Shown here: positions 1-12,300 of the stretch, piece after piece
How positions within the stretch are numbered: the first letter of the stretch is position 1
How the letters are laid out: every line of letters starts with the position of its first letter
DNA from: Anolis sagrei
Lineage: Eukaryota; Chordata; Lepidosauria; Squamata; Anolidae
Assembly: GCF_037176765.1 (NCBI RefSeq)
Contig: NC_090024.1
Coordinates: 248,945,953-249,009,952, forward strand
DNA length: 64,000 nucleotides
Direction: 5' to 3'
Notes under the pieces: generated by a model
The model's database searches: none
The model's input: the letters and a program-made list of their open reading frames with translations, nothing else
Told to the model about the DNA's origin: nothing
Position numbers and translations under genes: made by a program

Positions 1-299
1 CATTCTGCCAAGAAGCAGGAATGTTGCCTTCAAACCACCCCTGACAGATGGCCATCCAGCCTCTGATTAAAAGCTTCCAAAGAAGGAGACTCCACCACAC
101 TCCCTCTGGGGAAGGCAGAGAGTTTCACTGCTGAACAGCTCTCACAGTCAGGACGTTCTTCCTCGTGTCCAGATGGCATTTCCTCTCTTGTAGTTTGGAG
201 CCATTGTTCCGTTGCGCCCTAGTCTCTCTCCAGGGAAGCAGAAAGGAAGCTTGCTCCCTCCTCCTCCTCCCTGTGGCTTCCTCTCACATATTTATACAT
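1..299 (-). repeat. CR1 LINE 3' fragment
   Basis: Reverse complement of the CR1 3' end that recurs throughout the window, including the stretch coding for the family's C-terminal residues. It is cut by the left edge and lies downstream of DNTTIP1. Confidence 0.85.
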
Positions 300-504
300 G
301 TGAGAGGAAGCCATATTTGTTTCTTGACAAAAGCATGGCATAAATTAGTATAAAACCAATAAACATAGAAGGCACACAGGCCGCTAGATATCTTTTGACC
401 CAAAATGGGCAACAGCAACAGCATTGTCTGCAGCCTCCAAGCACTCTTCCTGCGTGGGCAAGCCAGAAGAGCCAAGCCATCCCAGAGTAATAATAATCCT
501 AGAG

Positions 505-716
505 TAATAATACAGCTGGAAGAGACCACCTGGGCCATCTAGTCCAATCTCCTGCCAAGCAGGAAAAGCACAATCAAAACACCCCCGGCAGATGGCCCTC
601 CAGCTATCATCATCATCATCATCATCATCTTTCGGGGGTGCTTTGAAGGCAATATTCCTGCTTCTTGGCAGACTGGGTTGGCCTCTTCCAATTCCAGGAT
701 TCTGGGATTCCATGAT
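505..716. repeat. Two old CR1 pieces head to head around an ATC run
   Basis: Bases 505-604 match the CR1 3' end in minus orientation and 634-716 match it in plus orientation. An (ATC)n run lies between them near 605-628. Both pieces are more diverged than other copies here. Confidence 0.65.
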
Positions 717-1517
717 CAGCCAGAAAGACCAATGGCCCTGATGGTTGGGGATGGGGACGCTTCTCTCTTGCCCAAGGATGATGGTCTTCCAAGTGTAGTG
801 GTCCGTAGGTGACTGTGGACCCACAGTGAGAACATCGGTTTCCAGACGGAAGGCGGTCCCAGTCAGGGTTGGCTTGACGCGCCTCCTTCCTCTTGGCATG
901 TTTCTCCCTTTCGCCCTCCATTCAGGCTTCTGTGAATTCTGCAGCACTGCTGGTCACAGCTGACTTCCAGTTAGAGCACTCAGGGGCCAGGGCTTCCCAG
1001 TTGTCTCTCGGTGTCTGTGCCCATCTTTGAATCTGCCCAATCTCTCTTCCTGCCCACCTTTGTTGAGTGGGGAGTAGAGTGACTGCTTTGGGGCTCGTGT
1101 ACGTGGGAAAGGGCAGGCACCTGAGGTTTTGAGGAACTTATGGCATTGCAGGCAAAGCCCTGTCTCGATGTACTCCGAACAAGGAAGATGTACGGTATGT
1201 TCACCCTCTGTGCGCCTTGGGGTTGTCTTTCACGAGAAGACTCAATCCGTAGCAACACCAATGGAGCCAAGGACCCTCCTGACACATCTGCACGGCAGAA
1301 TTAATGCTGGATTGGCACCACTTCGTCTGCCAAAAGAAGCCACACCACTGACTGAACCACAGTGGTCGAAGCTGCGCCCAAGTGCATCTGTCCCTCAGTG
1401 TGGGGACCCTTCCTCATAAGTGACAGTGGGCTGGGATTGTGCTCCCCCCCCCCCCCCCCCGACACAGAGTCTTCCCAAAAGGAGGAGAAGAGGCTTCCGG
1501 CCGGAGTGAGTGGTGTG
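717..1517. other. Unassigned stretch downstream of DNTTIP1
   Basis: No gene or known repeat recognised. Short open frames exist on both strands but show no splice context, family motif or start context. It contains a pure C run near 1443-1460. Confidence 0.5.
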
Positions 1518-1523
1518 TTTATT
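1518..1523 (-). terminator. DNTTIP1: DNTTIP1 poly(A) signal AATAAA
   Basis: A canonical AATAAA on the minus strand about 126 bases beyond the DNTTIP1 stop codon. It implies a short 3' UTR, with cleavage probably around 1495-1508. Confidence 0.75.
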
Positions 1524-1648
1524 AGGATGAAGATGGTTGTGGTGGTGGTTTCCAGAGGTCCAGCCCAGAGGCAAGGAGAGAGAGAGAGAGTGAGCGCAGT
1601 CAGGGGGGCGGATCCTGCTCTGCCCCCCCACCCCCACCGCCCCTTCCC

Positions 1649-1790
1649 CTATGCGTCCTTGGGGGGCGGGGGTGGGGGGTCCCCTTCGCACCCGCAGCGC
1701 AGGGCCTCCATGGCGGTGCGCATCTTCTGGGCCATCCAGGCCGGCGCCGTGAAGGGCTTCAGTTCATCCAGCTTCAGCTCCAGAGATCCT
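1649..1790 (-). CDS. DNTTIP1: DNTTIP1 exon 13, terminal
   Basis: Completes a split Arg, then [30 protein letters not shown] and a lineage-specific tail of six prolines before KDA and a TAG stop at 1649-1651. The poly(A) signal follows about 126 bases on. Confidence 0.96.
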
Positions 1791-4700
1791 CTGACAAGGG
1801 ACAGAGAGAGGGAGAGAGAGAGAGAGAAAGCGCCATCAGCACCTTCAGGAAATAACAACAACAACAACAACAACCACAACTGCTCACAGCTTGTCATTGG
1901 AAAGGTCAAACCAGACAGGCAGAAGGAATGTTTTTTTGGAAAACAGAGCAACGACATGAAGGGTCATTCCTTCCTGCCTGCCAAGGAGGGAGAAGGGGAA
2001 AGGAAGCTACTGACAAGATGGAATGTGTCCAGAGGAAGAGGGCAAGGGTCTGGAGAACAAGCCCTATGAGGAGTGGCTTAAGGAGCTGGGCATGTTTAGC
2101 CTGCAGAAGAGAAGGCTGAGAGGAGACATGATGAGGGCCATGTATAAATATGTGAGAGGAAGCCACAGGGGGGAGGAGGGAGCTGATCAAGGGTCTGGAG
2201 AACAAGCCCTATGAGGAGCGGCTTAAGGAGCTGGGCATGTTTAGCCTGCAGAAGAGAAGGCTGCGAGGAGACAGGATGAGGGCCAGGGATCAATACGTGA
2301 GGGGAATACGTCCTAGGGAGGAGGGAGGGGGCTTCCTTTCTGCTGACCTAGAGGGAGACTCGGACGCAACGGAGGAAAGGCTTCAATCTACAGGAAAGGA
2401 AGGAAGGAGATCAGTCTGAACACGAGGAAGAACTTTCTCACTGGGAGAGAGAAAGAGCTGTTTGCAGAGGAACTCTCTACCCCAAAGTGTGGTGGAGACC
2501 TTACTGTCTTCTGTGTCCCTGGGCTGAGCAAAAGTGGGGCGGGGGGGGGGGGGGGTTATTTGCATGCATGCACACACATGCCCGTGCACACACACACACT
2601 GAGGATTGCTCAAGAGCCTGCACCCTAAGAGAAGCAGAGATGTGTGGAAAGGAGATTTCCCTGATTCTGGAGTAATCTGGGACTTCATGAGAGTTGGGGG
2701 GGGGTGTCAAATCCCCCAAAGGCCACCTGCCCCCCCCCCACCTCCGCCCTGGCCCTCCTCACCTGTACTCTTCACTCGCCGCCAGCTCCTTGATATCCTC
2801 CTCCAGAAGAAGGTAGGCCTAGGAAAGGGGGGCACGGGGTGAGCAGTGGCCACAGGGAGAGAGAGAGACCCCCCACTCCCCAAAAAAGGCAGCAGAGGAT
2901 GTGTTTACGTTCAGAGTCCGCTCTCACCATCTTTCCCCCCGTGGCACGCATGTGGTGCTGCTCCGCCAGCCAGTGCTTGTCCTGAGGGTCTGCTGCGTAC
3001 TGGAGGGAGGGAGGAAGGAAGGAAGGAAAGAAGTGTGTTTTTGTGAAACTGATTCATAGAATCATAGAATCATAGAATCAAAGAGTTGGAAGAGGAGGGC
3101 GACTAAGGGTCTGGAGAACAAGCCCTATGAGGAGCGGCTTAAGGAGCTGGGCATGTTTAGCCTGAAGAAGAGAAGGCTGAGAGGAGATATGATAGCCATG
3201 TATCAATATGTGAGAGGAAGCCACAGGGAGGAGGAGGGAGCAAGCTTCCTTTCTGTTTCCTTGGAGACTAGGACGCAATGGAACAATGGCCTCAAACTAC
3301 AAGAGAGGAGATTCCACCTGAACATGAGGAAGAACCTCCTGGCTGTGAGAGCCGTTCAGCAGTGGAACTCTCTACCCCGGAGGGAGTGTGGTGGAGGCTC
3401 CTTCTTTGGAAGCTTTTAAGCAGAGGCTGGATGGCCATTTTTCAGGGGTGATTTGAATGCAATATTCCTGCTTCTTGGCAGAATGGGGTTGGACTAGATG
3501 GCCCATGAGGTCTCTTCCAACTCTTTGATTCTAGGATTCTATGAAGAGACCTCATGGGCCATCCAGTCCAACCCCATTCTGCCAAGGAGAGAGAGAAGGT
3601 AAGGAAGGACTTTCAATACCCAAAGGGATGTCATGGGAAGAGAGAGCCAGCTTGTGTTCTGCTGCTCTGAGGCTTGAACACAAACACATGGGCTCGAAGG
3701 GTTGCGGAAGAGGCGCCACTGAACCCCCAGGAAGAGATTCTTTACTCACAGGCCACCCCAGGGGCGGGGGAGGGGGGGGGTCTCCATCTTTGGAGAACTG
3801 TAAAGAGGGGCCGGGTAGTGTTTTGGCAGGGCAGAGGGTGGGACTAGATGTGTCTTCTTGGGATCTCCAATTCTGTGAATTAATTCCTCTGATGAAGCAC
3901 TGCTCCTTCCACTCCAACATGTGGGGAACAGTCTTTGCTGAGTGTGCATTTTGCAGTCCCCTGAGGGCCCAGGCGTCCCCCCCCCCCCCCCGGTCTCTCT
4001 CCTGGGGCCTGGGTGCACTGACCTTGAAGAGGTGTGGGTGCCTGATGTAGAGCCTTCCTCGGGTGCCTCCCATGCCCAGGGCTCTGTGGAAGAAGCACAG
4101 GTGAGGGTGAGGGTTTGGCCCCAGAGCCACGCGCCCCCTTCCCTCCCTTCCGACACTGCTTGAGCCTCCCCCCGCCCCTAAGTCCCCCAAGGACACACTG
4201 AGGGGCTTGTGGCTGACTCCAGCGCCTGGAGGTCGGTTTGCTTGCTCCTCAGAGACGGCAGCGACTTACTTGTTTGCCCTCGACCCCAGCACAAAGCAGG
4301 TGGATTCTGTGATCCGGGTGGGGTCCCACTGCAAGGCAGCAACACAAAGAGAGACCCCTGACAAGGCGCAGAGGCAAGGGCCCCCGCCCTCCTCCTGCAA
4401 ACGGAGGCTGCTGCTCCCCCTGTGCCTCTGGAGCTGTGAGACCCCCCTCCCCCACCCCCTGAACCCAAAGCAAGAGAGAGAGGGAGGGGGGCTTACCTTG
4501 GGGCCTTCCCTCTGCACTGGCTCACAGGGCTTGGTTTTGCTCCTGAGGAAAGAGGAGGCCGTCAGGGAAAGAGCTCCCAGGGTCAAGGCCCACAAGGGAG
4601 AAGTGGACGAAAAGACTGAAGTGCCAAATCCAAACAGGTGTCGAGGTTAGAAGAAGGAAGATTGGAGCCAGGGTTAAAGGGGGGGGGGGTGAAAAGAGCA

Positions 4701-6272
4701 AAAGGGGGGGGCTGGGAGGAAAGGGCTTCCAGGCAGAGTGTGTGTGCGAGAGGGGAAGGAAGAGGTTCTAGAGCCCCCTTGGGGTTCAAAAAAAGTCAGG
4801 CTGAAATACTGTAAATAAACAAATAATAAATGAATAAGATCAGGATGACCCGGGAGAGATGGTGGCACAGAGGGGAATAGTTTTGGAAGAGAGAGGAACA
4901 GAGAGGCACCCAATCAGAGGACAGAACTGAGGGGGAGAAGGGAAAGGGAGCAAGGGGAAGGGTCTGATATTGTGTGTGTGTGTGCATGCTCACTTCAATC
5001 TGGCTCTGATCAACTACAAAACCCATGATGCAGGTCAGTCTAATGTGGCGCTTGCACCCAGTAGTATACTCTGCAGATTAAACTATTATATTGGGAATAG
5101 ATCGTCGTGATTTCTGAATGCTGAGGCTGGTGAAGAGAAAGCCGTGAGCCTGGCCTGCCTCTCTCTTCCTCCCTCTTGGCTCAGACCGCCCTCACGGGGT
5201 CCAGGGTCCTGGCCCCCCGCTGCCCTTCCGCTCCGCCAGAATGCCTCCTTCCCTCTGGAGAGCCAAGGCAGGCCGGCCGGCCACTCTGGGCACTGGAGCC
5301 CAAGAAGGAGGCGGACTCTCCGCTGGGACGTGTCCCAAGGAGGGTGGCCAAGGGGGTCAGAGGCCCAGGAGCCCCCAAGCCCTATGAGGGGCGGCTGAGG
5401 GAACGGCACGTCCAGCCCCGATCAGGAGGAGATGTGACATGAAGGAGCCACATCTAAAAGTCTGGATGGACTTTGGCTGCACAAAGACTGGGACACAAGG
5501 GAACAACAAGGGGTTCAAGCTGCGGGAGAAGGGATTCCATCTCAACCTGAAGAAGATCTGCATCCAGGATAAGAGCGGTTTGGCAGGGAAATGAACTACT
5601 GCCAAGTGTGGTGGGTGGGCCCCTCTTGGGAGTGATGCAGATACGCATCCTTTGTGGTGATGATGGGGGGGCTGGGTGCACCCTGTGTCCCCCTCCCCCT
5701 CCAGGAGTCACTCCTCCTGTGCAGAGCCTCGCTTTTGGGGGGCTGAAGAGGCCTCGGCCTGGGCTGCCCTGTGGATGCTGGGTGCAGAAGGTGGAGGCAG
5801 GCAAGCACCAGAGGCATATTTGGGGACAAGGGACAGGGCCTTCTCAGTGGTGGCGCCACAACTCTGGAACTCCCTCCCCAAGGACATCAGGCACTCCCAA
5901 ACACTGGCAGTTTTCAGAAGGAGCTCGAAAACATGGATGTTCCAGTGTGCCTTCCCAGATTAAGGAATCCCAAGCAATTGTCCCTAATGCACTTTATGAG
6001 AGAGTTAGAATTGTCTGCACACCCTTCTACTCCCAAAATATCCATCCTACCTCACCTGGACATGCCCAGCATGTTTAGAATTTTAACTATTACATTTGGC
6101 CCTGCCACAGGTTTTTAACTGTGTCGTGCTTTGTTATTGTTTTATTGGTTCCTTATTTATTGTTGCATTGTATTGTTGTCTGGTGTGTTTTTGTTAATGG
6201 TGTAGTTTGGGCTCGGCCCCTTGTAAGCCGCACCGAGTCCTGCGGGAGATGGTAACGGGGGACAAATAAAGG

Positions 6273-6315
<43 letters not shown>

Positions 6316-9300
6316 TGGGGCAGACTTACATGTTCACTGCCACAGGCTTCTGGTTGCTCAGCTGGCTCTGTCCCGGAGGCCGTCCCTTCCGCTGCAAGGG
6401 ACAATAACAATAGTAATAATAATAATAATAACACTTTATTTATATTCCGCTCTCTCTCCCCAAGGAGGGGACTCAGAGCAGATTACAATATACACAGATC
6501 GGCAAACACCCAGTACCTTTAATATAGTGGAATAACAATGACACACAAATACACAGAGCAAAGGCAAAGGCTTCCCCTTTCAGCTCCGGCTTCTGGAGGC
6601 GGTGCTCAACTCCGGCCATGGGGAGGGAGGGGCTCTTGTTCAATTTCCAAGCCAAGCAAGGAGCCTACGTTGTCCATAGACACCCCCTGGTCGCGCTGGC
6701 AACGTGGCTGCATGGGCACCTTTACTACCTTACCATTGTAAGCCTTTATACAATGGGTCCCAGTATCCACTGGTGCTTGAGTCCAAGACCCCTCCCCCCC
6801 ACCACCATGGGCACCAAAATCTGTGGATGCTCAATCCCCATTACATATATTGGAGTTATGTATGCATGGGATATATTTTATTGAATGTATTTTTTAATTC
6901 TGTTGAAATGTCATTTTAATTTTATATTATAGCCGTATTTTATTTTATAGCCGTATGATATTGATCTACTCACATTTGCATGTTTTCTAATTGCTAGGTT
7001 GGCAGGAGCTAGGGCTAACAGTGGGAGCTCAACCTTTAGGTCAGCAGTTCAGCAGCGCAAGGATTTACCGACTGCACCAACCGCAATGTCACTGTCAATG
7101 CCTCCTGTGCAGAACACGCTCCCCACAACAGAAGCAAGCCTCTGACGGTGCCCCCCCCCCACTTTCCCCAAACAAAAGCAGAGGAGGGAAGCAGCTTCAG
7201 CGCCTGGCCAAGGGGGCGGTGGGTGCTGGCTGCACTGCAAGGCCCCTCCCTGCCCCACCCAAGGGGGTGAGCAGGGACCCCCCTCCCTCTGCTCCACTGG
7301 TGCTTGAAGGGGCCCACCTACCTTTTTGGGGGCGGGGCTTCCCTGCTGCTGGCTCAAGTCCTCGTCCGCTGGCTTGGCCCGCTGCGTGGGAAGAAGACAA
7401 AAGAAGGGGGAGGTCACTGGAAACAGGTGCAAAATGTTTTGCAGAAGCCATGCAACTCCAGAGTGATGGGCCAACAGGGAGGAAACTCAGGGAAGGGGGA
7501 TGCTGGAGATGTCGGAAACAGAAGGGCGCTTTCTTCCATGCCTGGTGGACATGCTCCACGGCCTGAAATTCTGGGAATGTGTTGCCAAGGAGACAAAGAA
7601 CATGCCCCTCAACAAGGTTGAGAAAAATCCAGGAATGTGCCTTTTGGGACTTTTTAGAGATGGAATTAGTTGGGGGATAATGAAGACATTTGCCAATGCA
7701 TCTAGAACGATGACAGCAAAATTCTGGAAGAGTGAAAGAGAGCGATGCAAGAGAGACCGACGAGAAAAGTTATGAGAATAGATACAAAAGTCCAGCTCTC
7801 CAATGGACTTAGAGGGGGAAATAATGAAGTGTTTGTAAACAAATGGAGACTGGCCTTTGTATACATTTCGAAAGGAAGGCAAAAGTGGACTCCAGGGAAG
7901 CTGCGAGGGGAGTAACTTAAGGAACTTACAAGGTGTGGGCCAGCTTGGGCCCTCCTCCCTCCATGTCTTTTGGACTCCAACTCCCACCATTCCTAACGGC
8001 TGGTAGGGCCCAAGTCGGCCCACACCTGTATTATGGGGTGTGAGTGTCGGAGGGAAGCGGGGAGAGAAAGCCGCGCCTACCTTCAGGATGGGGACCTCGT
8101 GGGGCAACCTCGCCACAGACTTCTTGCCGTCGCAGAAGAGAAGTTTAGCCTGAAGGGGAAGAAAAAGGCCTGGAGTCAGCGCTGGGATCGCATTCCTGGC
8201 TGGCTCTTCGCTTTTTGGATCAGCCACGTGAGGCGAAGGCAGGAGCAAGAACTGAACCGTTAGGGAGCCCGTCCTGCTCAAGGCTTCTTGGGGAGCTCCA
8301 CCGCTGAGCACCAAAATGCCTTGAAGGGCTCCCAGGACATGCTGCCCATCAGACAGGGAGGAGGAGGATTTGCTCTAGGATCCTTGAGGTGGAAGAGGCA
8401 CTCCAAGGCCATCTAGTCCAACCCCTTTTATTCTGACGGGCAGGAAGACACAATCAAAGCCCTCCAGACCACCTCCCAGGGCGGCCTCAGCCTCAGAGAT
8501 TGGGGGGGGGGGGTCCCAAAGGCCTGCCCTACAGACAGGATTTATTTATTTACAGCATTTCTAGTCCGCTCTTCTCCTCACCCCACAGGGGACTCAGGGC
8601 GGATTACAATGTACACATTCAACGTATATAGACATACACAGAGGCTATTTAACTTTTTCTGGCCGCCAGAGGAGCTGTTGCTTTCATTGTCCATCTGCAA
8701 CACTGATGAAGCACTTCCGCATTCCCCGCATGCTTTTGCTGGAGTGCTTTTTGCTGGAGTCTTTTTATGGCCTCGTAAATTAGTTAAATTAGCCTCTCCA
8801 CAAATTAGTTAAATTAGCCTCTTAATCATCTCTGTTCTGTGTATTTTAATATGTATTCTATAGGTGGTACCTAGTTTTCCTACTTGACAGATGCAACTGT
8901 CTTTCGGGTTGCAAAGGTCGACAACAAGCTACACAAATTTGGCCGGAAGCTCACTCCGACCCAGGCTGGCTTCGAACTCATGACCTTCTGGTCAGAGTGG
9001 TCCTAATGCAGCTGACACTCCGCCAGCTGCGCCACAATCCCAGCGCAGGACCCTTTCTCGGCAGCACATACCTGCTCCAGGCAGTTCCGGCACGTCTCGT
9101 GGATGAGCTGCTCCGTGTCCAGGTCTTCTCCCGTGTTCTCCCGCACGTTCCCTGCCGCCTTCTGGAAGAACTTGGGACCGGAGCAACGATTGGAGGAGGG
9201 ACCCGAGGAGCCTTTCCTCTGACCCCATCTCTTCCCAAATGGGCCCCTCTTAACTAAGGCGGGGTCTACACTGGACCTATACCCCAGGATCTGATCCCAG

Positions 9301-12300
9301 ATAATTATCTGCTGGATTGTATGAGTCCACACTGCCAGGTCATAATCCAGCATCCTGTGTTTAATCATCTCTGTTCCGTGTATTTTAATGTGTATTCTAT
9401 AGAGGTTTGTTACAATATGTATCTTTTATAGAAACACATTTGAATACGTGCATTTCTAGAATGTTCTCAATGTTTATGTTTGTGTTTGAATTAGGCTGCA
9501 GCTCACCTCGAGCCACGAGGAGAGGCAGGGAAGAAAGAATATGATAGCCATGTATCAATATGTGAGAGGAAGCCACAGGGAGGAGGAGGGAGCAAGCTTC
9601 CTTTCTGCTTCCCTGGAGACTAGGACGCAATGGAGGAATGGCTTCAAACTACAAGAGAGGAGGTTCCACCTGAACATGAGGAAGAGCTTCCTGACTGTGA
9701 GAGCCGTTCAGCAGTGGAACTCTCTGCCCCGGAGTGTGGTGGAGGCTCCTTCTTCAGAAGCTTTGAAGCAGAGGCTGGGTGGCCATCTGTCAGGGGTGCT
9801 TTGAATGCAATATTCCTGCTTCTTGGCAGAATGGGGTTGGACTGGATGGCCCAGGAGGTCTCTTCCAACTCTTTGATTCTGTGATTCTATGATTCTATGA
9901 GACTATGAGTATGATCAGATCCTGGGGTGGAGGGCAGCAGGCCCGTAGCCAGGATTTCATTTTGGGGGGGGGGGGCTGAGTTTCGGGGGGGGGGGCTGAG
10001 TCTGAGTGAAAGAGGGTCTAGCCTAGCAAACCTTTTGTATCGTTACCCCAATAATACCCCCATGCATATGGGATATATTGAGTATGGTGATCAGCTCATG
10101 ATATTAATAAACATAACAGTTTAAATAATGCACCAGTAAGGCCTTTTCATGAACCACCATGAGAATTTGGGGGGGGGGGGGGCTGAAGCCCCCTGAGGCC
10201 CCCCCCCCCCCGGCTACATGCCTGGAGGGCAGTGTGGGAGGGGCCCGAGCGCCTTGAGGGCCCCCGGTGCCATCAGGGCCGGAGGGACAGACAGGGAGGG
10301 AGGGAGGGAGGGTCTTCTCTGGCTTCCTGCCCCTCGTGACCCCTTGAGATGGAAGCCCCCCCCCCCCCCCCCCCAGTGCCAAGGGCCCCAGTTGCACACC
10401 TTCATGTACTTCCCAAAGACGGCCTGGATCTCCTCGTTGATGGTGGGCTGCAGGACGGCTCGCAGCAGGTCCATGGAAACAACGGGGTCTGTGAAGCTGG
10501 AGATGGGGGGGGGGGAGGACAAGGGGTCAATGGCTGGACCACAATGCCTCTCCTGGGAGGAGGAGGAGGAGGAGGCAAGGAAGGGGGGGGTCTCTGTACC
10601 TGGTCATCATCTGGGAGCGCCGCCCGCGCCGCTGGACCAGCCGGTGCTTGATCATGATGTTCCAGGGACTCTGTGGGAAGAAACCAGAGGTGGATGGGTG
10701 CACGCTGGTTTGAGTACATCCACACGGCAGAACGAAAGCACCTTGAGTCCTCTTTCATGCCATGGAGTTCTGGCCTTAAACCTTATCTGTCAAAGACTTC
10801 TAGTGCCTCACCAAACTACAACTCCCAGGGCTCTGGAGCATTGCGCCTTGGCATTAAAAGTGACACCACAGCTGCATTCATTCTATAGTGTACAGCAGGC
10901 ATGGGCAAACTTGGGCTCTCTAGGGGTTTTGGGCTTCAAGTCCCACAATTCCCAACAGCCAGTAGCTGGAAGTTGAAATCCAAAACACTTGGAAGGCCCA
11001 AAGATTGCCCATGCCTGCTGTGGAATAATGTCCAGGGTGGGACAAAGGACTCTTGTCTGCTGGAGCTAGGTGTGAATGTTTCAACTGACCACCTTCATTA
11101 GCATTTGAAGGCCTGGCTGAGCCTGGGGAAATCTTATGTTGAGAGGTGTTAAGATGCGCCTGGTTGTTTCCTCTCTGCTGTTTTGCTGTTGTAATTTTAG
11201 AGTTTTTAAATACTGGCATCCAGATTTTGTTCATTTTCATGGTCTCTTCCTTTCTGTTGAAATTCCCCACCTGCTCCTTGTGGATTTCAATGGCTTCTCT
11301 GTGTAGCCTGACATGGAGGTTGTGAGAGTGGTCCAGCGTTTCTGTGTTCTCAAATAATATGCTGTGTCCAGGCTGGTACATCAGGTGCTCTGCTATGGCT
11401 GACTTCTCTGGTTGAAGTAGTCTGCAGTGCCTTTCATGCTCCTTGATTCGTGTCTAGGCAATAATGCATTTGGGGGTCCCTATGTAGACTTCTTGTCCAC
11501 AGCTGCATGGTATACAATGGTAGACTCCTGCAGAAGCGAGAAGATCCCTCTTGTTCTTTGCTGGATGAAGCATTTGTTGGATTTTCTTGGTGGGTCTGGA
11601 GATAGTTTGTATGTTGTGTTTCCTCCTCAGCTTCCCTCTGCGGTCCACTCAGAGGAAAAGTGTTCCTGCCATACATCAAGGGAACCACTGGCTGCATAGG
11701 GAAGCCATTGAAATCCACAAGAAGCATGTGGACAATTTCAACAGAAAGGAGGAAACCATGGAAATGAACAACATCTGGCTACCAGTATTAAAAAACTCTA
11801 AAATTACAACAGCAAAACAGCAGAGAGGAAACAACCAGGCGCATCTTAACACCTCTCAACAAAAGATTCCCCCAGGCTCAGCCAGACCTTCTAATGCTAA
11901 TGGAGGTGGTCAGTTGAAACATTCCCATCTAGCTCCATCAGACAAGAGTCATTTGCCCCACTCTGGTCATTCCACAGATATATAAACTCATTTTCCTAGT
12001 TCCAACAGACCTCACTACCTCTGAGGGATGCTTGCCATAGATGCAGGTGAAACGTCAGGAGAAAATGCCTCTAGAACATGGCCACATAGCCCGAAAAAAC
12101 TCACAAGAACTTTGTTTATGATGATAGTTCCCGGCTCAGGAAGGACATCCCTTCCCAACTGGGCCTCTCACAGGCCTGGGCCAACTTATGCCCTCCCTCC
12201 CTCCCTTCAGGTGTTTTAGACTCCAGTTCCCATCATTCCTAACAGGTGGAGTCCAAAATACCTGGCAGGAGGGAGGGAGGGAAGGAGGGCCTGTGAGAGA